Origin: Pseudomonadota bacterium
GTDB lineage: Bacteria; Pseudomonadota; Gammaproteobacteria; Steroidobacterales; Steroidobacteraceae
Direction: 5' to 3'
NCBI GenBank assembly: GCA_021847105.1
Contig: JAJZUT010000024.1
Span: 1 to 51,965 of the forward strand
DNA length: 51,965 bases
Shown: positions 26,116 through 35,104 of the stretch, one piece after another
How the letters are laid out: every line of letters begins with the position of its first letter
How positions within the stretch are numbered: position 1 is the stretch's first letter
Notes under the pieces: generated by a model
What the model saw: the letters and a program-made list of their open reading frames with translations, nothing else
What the model was told of the DNA's origin: nothing
Databases searched by the model: none
Program-made: the position numbers and the translations under genes

Positions 26116-27738
26116 CTACAGCGACTGATAGTTCGGCCCGGAGCCACCCTCCGGCGGCGTCCAGTCGATGATCCCGTACGGATCCTTGATGTCACACGTC
26201 TTGCAGTGCACGCAGTTGGCCGCATTGATCTGCAGACGCCATGCTCCCTGGTCTTGCACCATTTCGTACACGCCCGCCGGGCAGAAGCGTTGGCACGGGT
26301 TGCCGAACTCGCGCGTGCAGCGATCGGTGCAGATACTCGTGTCGCGCACCTTCAGGTGCGCAGGCTGATGCTCGTCGTGATTGGTCGCCGCGAAGAACAC
26401 CGACGCGAGCCGGTCGCGCGGTGGCAGCGTGCGCTCTATCCAGTGGCGTTGCGGTGAGTTGTACGCATCGAGCTGCTGCAAGCGTTCGTGATCGGCCTGC
26501 TTGTGCTTGAGCGTCCAGGGCGTGCGGCCACGGGTGAGTGATTCCAGACCCGCATTGGCGAGACCGAACCATAGACCGCGCTTGAATCCCGGCTTGAAAT
26601 TGCGCACCGCGCGCAGTTCCTGACCGCCGGGCGAGGCGCGCCAGAGCGCATCCCAGCCAACCGGCGTACCGGTTTCGGCGAGGTGCTCTGCGGCGAGCAT
26701 GCCGGAGCGGATGGCCTGGTGCACACCCTTGATCTTCGGCACATTGACGCCCCCTGCGGCATCGCCGATCAGCACAGCGCCAGGCATCTCCAGTCGCGGA
26801 ATGCACTGCCAGCCACCGGCGGCGATCGTGCGCGCACCGGCGGCGAGGATCTCTCCGCCCTCGAGCAGCGGCTTGATGCTCGGGTGATGCTTGAACTGCT
26901 GAAACGCCTCGAACGGGGAGAAGCGCGGGTCCTGGTAATCGAGTCCGGCGACGAAGCCCACGTAGGCGCGATTGTCGCTGAGGTGGTAGATGAAGCTGCC
27001 GCCGTAGGTGCCGCTGTCAAGCGGCCAGCCGACGCTGTGTTGGATCAGGCCGGGTTGGACGCGGCCGTCGGGCAGCTGCCACAGCTCCTTCATGCCCAGG
27101 CCGTAGGTCTGCGGCGCGCTGTCTGCATCGAGCTTGTAGCGCCCGATCAACTGCTTGGCGAGGCTGCCGCGGGCCCCTTCAGCGACAATGGTCGTGGTGG
27201 CATGGATTTCTGCGCCCGGCGTGTAGTTCGGGCCGGGTTCGCCGGCCTTGTCGAGGCCGACATCTCCGAGCCGCACCCCGCGCACTGCGCCGTCGGCGGT
27301 CAGCACCGGCTCGGCCGCGGCAAAGCCGGGGAAGATGTCCACGCCCAGGCTCTCCGCCTTCTGCGCGAGCCACGCGGCCAGCAGACCGAGCGACATGATG
27401 AAATTGCCGTCGTTGTGCAACTGCGGCGGCAGCGGCAGGCGCTTTCTGCCCTTGCGTGTGAGCAAGTACATCTCATCACGCGTTGCCGGCACGCAAATCG
27501 CAGGGGGTGACTGGCGCCATTCCGGCGCAAGTGCATCGAGGGGACCCGGCTCGATCACCGCGCCAGACAGCGCGTGTGCACCGACCGAAGCTGCTTTCTC
27601 GAGCAGGCAGATGTTGAGGTCCGGCTTGAGCTGCTTCAGTCGGATTGCACAGGCCAGTCCAGCCGGGCCGGCGCCGACAATTGCGACATCATATTCCATG
27701 ACATCGCGTTCCACTTGGACGGAGGAGTTGGTATTCAT
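26116..27738 (-). CDS. Electron transfer flavoprotein-ubiquinone oxidoreductase
   Basis: The 540-residue protein has an N-terminal FAD-binding motif (AIVGAGPAGLACAIRLKQL), a ubiquinone/FAD domain and a C-terminal ferredoxin domain. Its 4Fe-4S cysteines lie in RFCPAGVYEM and NCVHCKTCDIKDP. It passes electrons from acyl-CoA dehydrogenase-reduced ETF to the quinone pool at the membrane. The start at 27738 overlaps the SDR stop by ATGA. An internal ATG at 27699 immediately before EYDVAIVG is also possible. ETF subunits and acyl-CoA dehydrogenases are not in this window. Confidence 0.95.
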   Translation of the reverse strand: MNTNSSVQVERDVMEYDVAIVGAGPAGLACAIRLKQLKPDLNICLLEKAASVGAHALSGAVIEPGPLDALAPEWRQSPPAICVPATRDEMYLLTRKGRKRLPLPPQLHNDGNFIMSLGLLAAWLAQKAESLGVDIFPGFAAAEPVLTADGAVRGVRLGDVGLDKAGEPGPNYTPGAEIHATTTIVAEGARGSLAKQLIGRYKLDADSAPQTYGLGMKELWQLPDGRVQPGLIQHSVGWPLDSGTYGGSFIYHLSDNRAYVGFVAGLDYQDPRFSPFEAFQQFKHHPSIKPLLEGGEILAAGARTIAAGGWQCIPRLEMPGAVLIGDAAGGVNVPKIKGVHQAIRSGMLAAEHLAETGTPVGWDALWRASPGGQELRAVRNFKPGFKRGLWFGLANAGLESLTRGRTPWTLKHKQADHERLQQLDAYNSPQRHWIERTLPPRDRLASVFFAATNHDEHQPAHLKVRDTSICTDRCTREFGNPCQRFCPAGVYEMVQDQGAWRLQINAANCVHCKTCDIKDPYGIIDWTPPEGGSGPNYQSL

Positions 27739-28502
27739 TGGGGTTGCATCCGCACGGCGCCATCGAGACGGATGGTTTCGCCGTTGAGCATGGGAATCGT
27801 GAAGGCTGCGGCCACGAGCTGCGCGAATTCTTCGGGCTTGCCCAGCCGATGCGGGAAGGGAATCTGTGCCGCCAGCGAGGCTTGCAGCTCGGCACTCATG
27901 GACTCGACCATGGGCGTGAGGAAGATACCCGGCGCGATGGCAATGCACCGAATGCCGAATCGGGCCAGCTCGCGGGCCATCGGCAGGGTCATCCCGGCGA
28001 GCGCTGCCTTGGTGGCCGCGTAGGCCGCCTGGCCGATTTGTCCCTCGAAGGCGGCCACCGAGGAGGTGTGCACCAGCAGGCCGCGCTCGCCGTCCTCGTC
28101 GGGCTCATTCTGCTGCATCAGCGCCGCAGCCGATTTGTCGCACAGAAAGGTGCCGATGAGATTGATATGCACGACCTGGGTGAAGAAATCCCCGCTCATC
28201 GGGCCGTGCTTGCCGAGGACCCGGCCGGCGCCGATCACCCCGGCGCAATTGACCAGCAGATTCAGCCCGCCGAGCTGCTCTCGGGCCGCGGCCATGGCCG
28301 CATCGACTTCCCTCTCACGGGTGACGTCGCAGCGCAGAAAATGTGCCTGAGGACCGAGTGCGGCGGCTGCGGCGCGCCCTGAGTCCTCCTGCACGTCGAG
28401 CAGCACGCATCGGGCGCCTTGCGCGATCAGGTGTCGGGCCGTGGCATGCCCGAGCCCCGAGGCGCCGCCGGTGATGACCGCGCGGGCGTCTTGAATCTTC
28501 AT
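27735..28502 (-). CDS. HSD10-like short-chain dehydrogenase (3-hydroxyacyl-CoA dehydrogenase type 2)
   Basis: The 255-residue SDR has the cofactor motif TGGASGLGHATA, the NAG-type segment VNCAGV and a catalytic Ser/Tyr/Lys set in TSSVAAFEGQIGQAAYAATK. The AAFEGQIGQAAY stretch is characteristic of the 17beta-HSD10/HADH2 group, which oxidises short or 2-methyl-branched 3-hydroxyacyl-CoAs with NAD. That activity fits isoleucine or branched fatty-acid degradation next to a thiolase and IcmF. It is tightly packed in the leftward operon. Confidence 0.9.
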   Translation of the reverse strand: MKIQDARAVITGGASGLGHATARHLIAQGARCVLLDVQEDSGRAAAAALGPQAHFLRCDVTREREVDAAMAAAREQLGGLNLLVNCAGVIGAGRVLGKHGPMSGDFFTQVVHINLIGTFLCDKSAAALMQQNEPDEDGERGLLVHTSSVAAFEGQIGQAAYAATKAALAGMTLPMARELARFGIRCIAIAPGIFLTPMVESMSAELQASLAAQIPFPHRLGKPEEFAQLVAAAFTIPMLNGETIRLDGAVRMQPQ

Positions 28503-28529
28503 CGATCCCCCTGCTTTGATAACAATAGG

Positions 28530-29711
28530 TTACCAGATCATTTCCACGGCTACCGCGACCGCTTCGCCACCGCCGATGCACAATGCTGCGATGCCGCGCT
28601 TGCCGCCACGTGCGCGCAGCGCGTGCAGCAGCGTGGTCAGAATGCGTGCGCCCGTGGCACCGAGTGGATGGCCCAGGGCGCAAGCGCCCCCGTTAACGTT
28701 GACGCGAGCCGGATCAAGGTGCAATTCGTGAATGGCCGCCATCGTGACCGCCGCGAACGCCTCGTTGATTTCATACAGGTCGACGGCGTCGGCTTGCCAC
28801 CCCAGTGCGACAAGAACTTTGCGAATTGCGCCCACCGGTGCCGTGGTGAACCACTCTGGTTCCTGCGCGTGGCTCGCATACGCGAGGATGCGGGCCAGGG
28901 GCTTGACGCGGCGCGTCTCGGCGGCTTGCGCGCTCATCACCACCAGAGCGGCGGCGCCGTCTGCGATCGAAGAGGAACTGGCGGCCGTCACCGTGCCTTC
29001 TTTGGAGAAGGCCGGGCGCAGGGTCGGGATCTTGGTCAAATCGCAAGTCCCCGGCGTCTCGTCGCGCTCGAGTCGCGTCTCGCCCTTGCGGCTCTTGACC
29101 GTGAGGGGGGCAATCTCGGCGCTGAACGCCTGCGCTTGCGCCGCGAGCGCACGGCGCACCGATTCCGCTGCGAACGCATCCTGCTGCTCACGGGTGAAAC
29201 CGTAGCGCGCGGCGGTGGCATCTGCGAAGCACCCCATCAGTTTGCCATCGAACGGGCTCTGCAGTCCGTCGTAAAACATGTGATCGAGCACTTCGCCGTG
29301 ACCCATGCGGTAGCCGCCGCGGGCCTTGGGCAGCAGGTACGGCGCCTGCGTCATGGACTCGAAGCCCCCGGCGAGCACGATCGCGGCGCTGCCGGCTCGG
29401 ATCTGGTCAGCCGCCATCATGACGGTCTTCAGCCCCGAGCCGCACATCTTGTTCACGGTGGTCGCTGGAGTCGCGAGTGGTATGCCCGCGGCGATGGCCG
29501 CCTGGCGGGCGGGCGCCTGACCGAGGCCGGCCGGCAGCACGCAGCCCAGGATCACCTCGTCTGCATCGGCGGCGCGGATGCCCGCGGCCTCGATCGCGCT
29601 CTGCAGCGCGCAGGCGCCAAGCTGCGGGGCGGTGAGGGGGCTCAACGCCCCCTGAAACGCTCCGAGCGGGGTGCGTTGGGCGGCGGCAATGACGACTTCG
29701 GTATTCGACAT
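28530..29711 (-). CDS. Acetyl-CoA acetyltransferase (thiolase)
   Basis: The 393-residue thiolase has an active-site Cys in VNKMCGSGLKT, a catalytic His in CALGHPLGATGAR and a second Cys in ALCIGGGEA. The start ATG follows AGAGGA at a proper distance. It cleaves acetoacetyl-CoA or 2-methylacetoacetyl-CoA, or condenses acetyl-CoA. It lies between the TetR regulator (20 bases upstream) and the HSD10-like dehydrogenase. Confidence 0.93.
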   Translation of the reverse strand: MSNTEVVIAAAQRTPLGAFQGALSPLTAPQLGACALQSAIEAAGIRAADADEVILGCVLPAGLGQAPARQAAIAAGIPLATPATTVNKMCGSGLKTVMMAADQIRAGSAAIVLAGGFESMTQAPYLLPKARGGYRMGHGEVLDHMFYDGLQSPFDGKLMGCFADATAARYGFTREQQDAFAAESVRRALAAQAQAFSAEIAPLTVKSRKGETRLERDETPGTCDLTKIPTLRPAFSKEGTVTAASSSSIADGAAALVVMSAQAAETRRVKPLARILAYASHAQEPEWFTTAPVGAIRKVLVALGWQADAVDLYEINEAFAAVTMAAIHELHLDPARVNVNGGACALGHPLGATGARILTTLLHALRARGGKRGIAALCIGGGEAVAVAVEMIW

Positions 29712-29731
29712 GAAAGATCCTCTGTGGACAG

Positions 29732-30463
29732 TCAGGCGGTTGGCGCGCCGCCCGACCGGCGGCCGGCCTCGGCGAGCGCACGCGGACTTAAACCGTTCTC
29801 GAACACGGCAATGAACGCGGCGGCGATCTCTGCTCCCGTCATGGACTGGTTTTCCCGATACCAATGTGCGATCCAGTTGAGTGCGCCGGCGAGCGCGAAC
29901 GCGGTCATCTTCGGATCGCACGGATGAATCGAGCCGTCCTGCATCCCTTCGCGCAAGAGGCGGCGGATGCCCTGGTCGATTTCTGACTTCAGCGACTTGA
30001 TGTGCGCACTCATCGAGGGGGAGAGGTCCTGGTCCTCGGCGCGCACCATGCACCAGCCGAACTCCGAGGCGACTGCCTGTCCGTAGTGGCCGAGCACCGC
30101 CTTCAGGCGCTCGCGGCCGTTGGCCTTGAGCTTGCGCGCTTTGCGAAAAGCCGTGCGGATCGGCTCGATGCCGGCCACGAAGCACTCGAAGAGCAACTGC
30201 TCCTTGTTCGTGACGTAGTAGTACACCGTCGGCTTGCTCACTTCGAGTGCCGCGGCAATGTCATCCAGCGAGGTGTTGTGATAGCCCTTGTGATTGAATG
30301 CGTGTGCCGCGGCGCGAATCACCGCTTCGCGTTTGATCTGCCGGTCGCGCAAGCGCTCACGGCTCGCGCGCCACGGCGATCGCTGCAGCGCCGTGGTGAC
30401 GGCGGGCGATCCCGATTTGACAGGCGCCCGTGCGGGCGCGGATTTGCGGCGGCTGGTTGGCAT
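29732..30463 (-). CDS. TetR-family regulator of the acyl-CoA operon
   Basis: The 243-residue protein has an unusual basic N-terminal extension of about 45 residues. The TetR helix-turn-helix follows (HNTSLDDIAAALEVSKPTVYYYV), then an alpha-helical ligand domain of the QacR/AcrR-like type. It is the first gene of the leftward run and is divergent from icmF across about 230 bases. It probably senses an acyl-CoA and represses both directions. This role is inferred from context, by analogy with other TetR regulators of acyl-CoA catabolism. Confidence 0.9.
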   Translation of the reverse strand: MPTSRRKSAPARAPVKSGSPAVTTALQRSPWRASRERLRDRQIKREAVIRAAAHAFNHKGYHNTSLDDIAAALEVSKPTVYYYVTNKEQLLFECFVAGIEPIRTAFRKARKLKANGRERLKAVLGHYGQAVASEFGWCMVRAEDQDLSPSMSAHIKSLKSEIDQGIRRLLREGMQDGSIHPCDPKMTAFALAGALNWIAHWYRENQSMTGAEIAAAFIAVFENGLSPRALAEAGRRSGGAPTA

Positions 30464-30600
30464 AACCGGTTCAGGGAGGGGTCCGCGGAGTGCATGGTCC
30501 CCGGCTGGTGCAGTATAACCTCACGTCGTGGCGCGTGCGCGCCCGCTCGGTCCTGCCCCGAGGCCGCGCAGTGCCGTGAGCCTTCCCCAGGGGCGCCGCG

Positions 30601-30653
30601 TTGACCGCTCGGGCGCGCCTGTATCATACTCGCCGGTAGCCATCCTACCGGCG
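30601..30653 (+). promoter_or_regulatory. icmF upstream promoter candidate and long inverted repeat
   Basis: TTGACC (30601-30606) and TATCAT (30622-30627), or CATACT three bases further on, could form a -35/-10 pair reading toward icmF. Immediately downstream, CGCCGGTAG and CTACCGGCG (30631-30639 and 30645-30653) form a perfect 9-base inverted repeat with a 5-base spacer. It could be an operator for the divergent TetR protein or a leader hairpin. I saw no cobalamin riboswitch elements. Confidence 0.5.
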
Positions 30654-30694
30654 CGTAAAGGCTTTTGTCCCGCCAAGCGCCCAGCGAGCAAGCC

Positions 30695-33600
30695 ATGCTG
30701 CCGAAGCACACCAGTGCCGTTCCATCCGTCCATGCCGGGGAGCCCGTGCCGGCTCGGCTCGATCCGCCATTGCGCTTCGTGTCCGCCGCTTCGCTCTTCG
30801 ATGGGCATGACGCAGCGATCAATATGATCCGCCGATTGCTGCAAGCCCATGGCGCCGAGGTGGTGCACCTGGGGCACAACCGCAGTGTTGCCGAGATCGT
30901 GCGCGCGGCGATCCAAGAGGATGCCGATGCCATCGCGGCGAGTTCCTATCAGGGCGGTCATAACGAATACTTCGCCTATATGGTGGATATGCTGCGCGAA
31001 CGGGGCTGTCCGCACATCAGAGTCGTGGTCGGTGGCGGTGGTACGATCGCGCCCCAGGAGATCGAGGCGCTCGAGCGCTACGGCGTTGAGCGCATCTACA
31101 CGCCCGAGGACGGCCGTCGTCTCGGCCTCGACGGGATGATAGAGGATGTGTTCACGCGCGTACGCGCGGTCCGCAAACCGATTTACGAGGCGCGGCCGTG
31201 CACCGTGCGCGAGCCGGCGCAGTTGGCCCGGGCGATTACGCTGCTCGAAAATGCCGCGCCCGGCGAGCCTGAGCTCGAGCACTTGCGTCGCGCCATTCAG
31301 CGCTCGCCGAACCGCGTGCCCGTCATCGGTATAACGGGCAGCGGTGGCGCTGGCAAATCGAGTCTCACCGATGAACTGCTCGCGCGGTTTCGCCGGGAGT
31401 TCCCGGATCGTCAGATCGCCGTGGTGGCGATGGACCCGACCCGGAGACGCAGCGGCGGGGCGCTGCTGGGCGATCGAATCCGCATGAACAGTCTCGATGC
31501 GGATGCGATCTTCATGCGCTCGCTCGCGACGCGCCGTCAGCACATGGCGACCTCCGCGGTCCTGAAGGAGGTTATCCAGCTCTATCAGTCTGCGGGCTTC
31601 GATCTGATCCTGGTGGAGACGGCTGGCACAGGACAGGCCGACAGTGAGATTGTCGACCTCGTCGACGTATCGCTGTATGTGATGACCAGCGAGTACGGTG
31701 CGGCGAGCCAGCTCGAGAAGATCGACATGCTCGACTATGCCGATCTGGTCGTGCTCAACAAGAGCGACAAGCGAGGTGCGCAGGATAGTCTGCGCGATGT
31801 GCGCAAGCAGTGGCGGCGCAATCACCCGCAAGCCAGGGCGCTCGCCGATACCGAGCTGCCGGTGTTCCCGACCATCGCCAGCCGCTTCAATGATCCGGGC
31901 ATCAATCAGCTGTTCGCCGCGCTGTGTCGCAGGCTTGCCGAGAAGCACATCGGCGCGGCGCGCTGGGCAATCGACGACGTGGCGCTTCAACCCGCCGACC
32001 CGCGTGAGGCACTGATTCCGGGGTCACGGGTGCGCTACCTGGCTGAAATCGCCCGTCACGGCCGCGCGGTGCGGGAGGATATCGAGCGGGCGGCCGAGGC
32101 GGCCGGCCGCGCTCACGGTCTGTACCGCGCGCTCACCGCTCTCGCGAGCGAACCGCCGCCGGGTCCACTCGAGCCGTATCCCGAGGTGGCGCTGCGAGAG
32201 GCAAGCGACCCGACCCTGCGCGATTTGCGTGCCGCCTACAATCAGGCCCTCGCGCAGATCGGTGCCGAAGGTCTCGCGGAGCTCAAGGCGTGGCCGGAAC
32301 GAGCGCGCGCCGCGACCGCTGACACGTACTCTTACCAGGTGCGCGGCCGAGAGGTCGCCGGAGAGAACTACACCGAGACGCTCTCCCACCAACGGGTGCC
32401 GAAGATCGCGGTGCCGAAGCTTAAGGATTGGGGCGAACTGCTGCGCTTCATCCGCAGCGAGAACCTGCCCGGTGGCTTCCCGTACACCGGCGGTGTTTAT
32501 CCCTACCGTCGCGAACAGGAGGATCCGACCCGCATGTTCGCCGGTGAGGGGGCGCCGGAGCGAACCAACCGCCGCTTTCACTACCTGGCTCAGGGGCACG
32601 GCGCGGCTCGCCTGTCGACTGCGTTCGATTCGACGACGCTTTACGGTGAAGACCCGGACACCCGTCCCGACATCTATGGACGAACCGGCAATTCCGGGGT
32701 GTCAGTCGCCACGCTCGATGACATGAAGAAGTTGTACTCGGGCTTCGACCTGGCGCGTCCCACGACCTCGGTCTCCATGACCATCAACGGCCCGGCACCG
32801 ATGATTCTGGCGATGTTCCTCAACACTGCCGTGGATCAGCGCGTCGAGCAGTATTTGCGTGCCGATGGTCGTTGGGGCGACGCCGAGCGGCGCATTGAGG
32901 CGTTGCACCGGGAGGCGACAGAGCGTGGTCTGGCGCCGCCGGCTTATCTTGGCGAACTGCCCGCCGGACATGACGGCACCGGGTTGGCGCTGCTCGGTGT
33001 CACGGGCGATCAGCTGCTCGAGCCCGAAGTGTACGAGCGCATCAAGGCCGACACACTGAGCTCGGTTCGTGGCACGGTGCAGGCAGATATCTTGAAGGAA
33101 GATCAGGCGCAGAACACCTGTATTTTCTCCACCGAGTTCGCGTTGCGCATGATGGGCGACGTGCAGCAATATTTCATCGACCGGCGGGTGCGTAATTTCT
33201 ACTCGGTATCGATTTCCGGTTACCACATTGCCGAGGCGGGCGCGAACCCCGTTTCACAGCTCGCCTTCACCTTGGCAAATGGCTTCACGATCGTCGAGTA
33301 CTATCTTGCGCGCGGCATGAAAATCGATGACTTCGCGCCCAACCTGTCGTTTTTCTTCTCTAACGGCATGGATCCGGAATATGCGGTGATCGGCAGGGTC
33401 GCTCGCCGCATTTGGGCGCGCGCGATGCGCGATTTGTACCGCGGCGATGCACGCAGCCAGATGCTCAAATATCACGTGCAGACATCGGGGCGCAGCCTGC
33501 ATGCGCGCGAGATTTCATTCAACGATATCCGCACCACGTTGCAGGCTGTGTATGCCCTGTTTGACAACTGCAACAGCCTGCATACCAACGCCTATGATGA

Positions 33601-34171
33601 GGCGCTGACAACCCCGACCGAGGAGAGCGTGCGCCGGGCTGTGGCGATTCAGCTCATCATCAATCGCGAGCTGGGTTTGAACAAGACTCAGAACCCCTGG
33701 CAGGGCTCGTTTGCCATCGAGTACCTCACCGATCTGGTCGAAGAGGCGGTGTATCGGGAATTCGATGCGCTGACCGAGCGTGGCGGAGTTCTCGGCGCAA
33801 TGGAAACGATGTATCAGCGGGGCAAGATCCAAGAGGAGTCGCTGTTTTACGAGACCCGCAAGCATGACGGTAGCCTGCCGATCATCGGTATCAACACGTT
33901 CCTGTCAAAATCGGATGCCGAAGCCGAGCACGCACATGCTGAGCTCATCCGTTCGAGCGAGGCGGAGAAGCAGGCTCAGGTGGCGGCCGTGCGTGCCTTT
34001 CAGGCGCGCAATGCCGAGCGTGCGCCGGCGGCGCTTGCGCATTTGAAGGAGGTTGCCTGTGCGGGAGGCAACGTCTTTGAAGCGCTGATGCAGACCGTCA
34101 AGAGTTGCTCACTCGGGCAGATCTCCAATGCCCTGTACGAGGTCGGCGGCCGCTACCGGCGCAACATGTGA
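30695..34171 (+). CDS. icmF: Fused isobutyryl-CoA mutase/G-protein chaperone
   Basis: The protein has about 1158 residues in the IcmF order. An N-terminal B12-binding domain contains SLFDGHDAAINM and VVHLGHNRSV. A MeaB-like GTPase follows, with P-loop GITGSGGAGKSS and NKSD specificity motif. The C-terminal part is the TIM-barrel acyl-CoA mutase (GFPYTGGVYPYRR, YGRTGNSGVSVATLDDMK). It interconverts isobutyryl-CoA and butyryl-CoA with adenosylcobalamin, and some relatives act on isovaleryl/pivalyl-CoA. I chose the ATG at 30695; a TTG ten codons upstream is less likely. Its 3' end overlaps the opposite-strand acyltransferase by 63 bases. Confidence 0.94.
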   Translation: MLPKHTSAVPSVHAGEPVPARLDPPLRFVSAASLFDGHDAAINMIRRLLQAHGAEVVHLGHNRSVAEIVRAAIQEDADAIAASSYQGGHNEYFAYMVDMLRERGCPHIRVVVGGGGTIAPQEIEALERYGVERIYTPEDGRRLGLDGMIEDVFTRVRAVRKPIYEARPCTVREPAQLARAITLLENAAPGEPELEHLRRAIQRSPNRVPVIGITGSGGAGKSSLTDELLARFRREFPDRQIAVVAMDPTRRRSGGALLGDRIRMNSLDADAIFMRSLATRRQHMATSAVLKEVIQLYQSAGFDLILVETAGTGQADSEIVDLVDVSLYVMTSEYGAASQLEKIDMLDYADLVVLNKSDKRGAQDSLRDVRKQWRRNHPQARALADTELPVFPTIASRFNDPGINQLFAALCRRLAEKHIGAARWAIDDVALQPADPREALIPGSRVRYLAEIARHGRAVREDIERAAEAAGRAHGLYRALTALASEPPPGPLEPYPEVALREASDPTLRDLRAAYNQALAQIGAEGLAELKAWPERARAATADTYSYQVRGREVAGENYTETLSHQRVPKIAVPKLKDWGELLRFIRSENLPGGFPYTGGVYPYRREQEDPTRMFAGEGAPERTNRRFHYLAQGHGAARLSTAFDSTTLYGEDPDTRPDIYGRTGNSGVSVATLDDMKKLYSGFDLARPTTSVSMTINGPAPMILAMFLNTAVDQRVEQYLRADGRWGDAERRIEALHREATERGLAPPAYLGELPAGHDGTGLALLGVTGDQLLEPEVYERIKADTLSSVRGTVQADILKEDQAQNTCIFSTEFALRMMGDVQQYFIDRRVRNFYSVSISGYHIAEAGANPVSQLAFTLANGFTIVEYYLARGMKIDDFAPNLSFFFSNGMDPEYAVIGRVARRIWARAMRDLYRGDARSQMLKYHVQTSGRSLHAREISFNDIRTTLQAVYALFDNCNSLHTNAYDEALTTPTEESVRRAVAIQLIINRELGLNKTQNPWQGSFAIEYLTDLVEEAVYREFDALTERGGVLGAMETMYQRGKIQEESLFYETRKHDGSLPIIGINTFLSKSDAEAEHAHAELIRSSEAEKQAQVAAVRAFQARNAERAPAALAHLKEVACAGGNVFEALMQTVKSCSLGQISNALYEVGGRYRRNM

Positions 34172-34933
34172 GCTCAGATCCGGCTCTCCAAGCACGGTGA
34201 GTATTGCTGTCCGCGCCTGTTCGCGCAGCGCCGCTGCGGCGTGAGCCGGCGTCCCGTCGGGTGCCACGATCGGCGGCAGGATCTGTACCTCGATACGCGC
34301 CGGGCGCGGCAGTTCGCCGCGGGGCGACAGTGCGGCACGGGTACCCCGAACCACTGCCGGCACGACCGGGCAGCCGGCTCGGACTGCCGTGGTGAAGGCA
34401 CCGCTGTGAAATTTCAGCAGTCCGGGCGTGGGCGTAAAGGTGCCTTCCGGGAAGAACACCAATGAATGCCCGTTGGTCGCGGTGCGCAGGACGCGCAGCG
34501 CATCGGCGGCGCCGCGCTGGCGATCGAAGCGTTCCACAAATTGCGAGCCGATGCGGCGCAGAAAGGCGCCCGCGAGCGGTACCTTGGCCATTTCGCGCTT
34601 TATCACGAAGCCGAACCGCGCCGGAAGCGCGGCCGTGAATACGGGGCCGTCGAGATAGCTGGCGTGATTCGCCACGATCACACATTGGCCGGGCGGCAGA
34701 TGCTCCAAGCCGCGTACAACGGGGCGCATTCCCACACACGTCAGCAGGAGCCGCGCCATACGGCGGGCGGCGGACCGTCGCCGCTCGAGTCCCGGTAGTG
34801 CCGAGGCTGCGAGCAGCGCGCTAAGCCCCATGATCACAAACAGCGCGCCAGCATACACGGCAAATGCAAGCCTGAACGGAAGCAGCGCAAGAGCTCGCAC
34901 GGAGCGCAAGGTTGGGACAGTGTTTTGTGGCAT
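34109..34933 (-). CDS. 1-acyl-glycerol-3-phosphate acyltransferase (PlsC family)
   Basis: The 274-residue protein has one or two N-terminal membrane helices. The acyltransferase motifs are NHASYLD (NHx4D) and FFPEGTF, with a later PVVPAVVRGTR. It would acylate lysophosphatidate or a related acceptor in phospholipid synthesis. Genomes often carry several PlsC-like paralogues, so the exact acceptor is uncertain. Its last 63 bases lie antisense to the end of icmF. Confidence 0.88.
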   Translation of the reverse strand: MPQNTVPTLRSVRALALLPFRLAFAVYAGALFVIMGLSALLAASALPGLERRRSAARRMARLLLTCVGMRPVVRGLEHLPPGQCVIVANHASYLDGPVFTAALPARFGFVIKREMAKVPLAGAFLRRIGSQFVERFDRQRGAADALRVLRTATNGHSLVFFPEGTFTPTPGLLKFHSGAFTTAVRAGCPVVPAVVRGTRAALSPRGELPRPARIEVQILPPIVAPDGTPAHAAAALREQARTAILTVLGEPDLSSHVAPVAAADLVQGIGDLPE

Positions 34934-35104
34934 CGTACAGCGTACGGTCGGCGCATCAGTGCGTCGGGTACTGTGATCGGGTTCTCTATTACGTTAACAA
35001 GCGGGTCTGAGTGTGACGGTGATCACGTCGCTTGAGGGCGACTGCTCACCATACTGCGTCTGCCAGCCTGACGCCGGCCTTTCCTACCGACCGCCCGAGG
35101 CCTC

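Noticed and set aside
30464..30694. Cobalamin riboswitch before icmF
   Set aside because: No conserved B12-box-like elements; the space is short and holds a promoter and a simple dyad.
31623..31640. Sigma-54-like TGGCAC with a GC at proper spacing
   Set aside because: Inside icmF coding sequence and lacks the TTGC part.
30521..31990. 489-codon frame opposite icmF
   Set aside because: Shadow of icmF; the icmF frame contains B12-binding and GTPase motifs.
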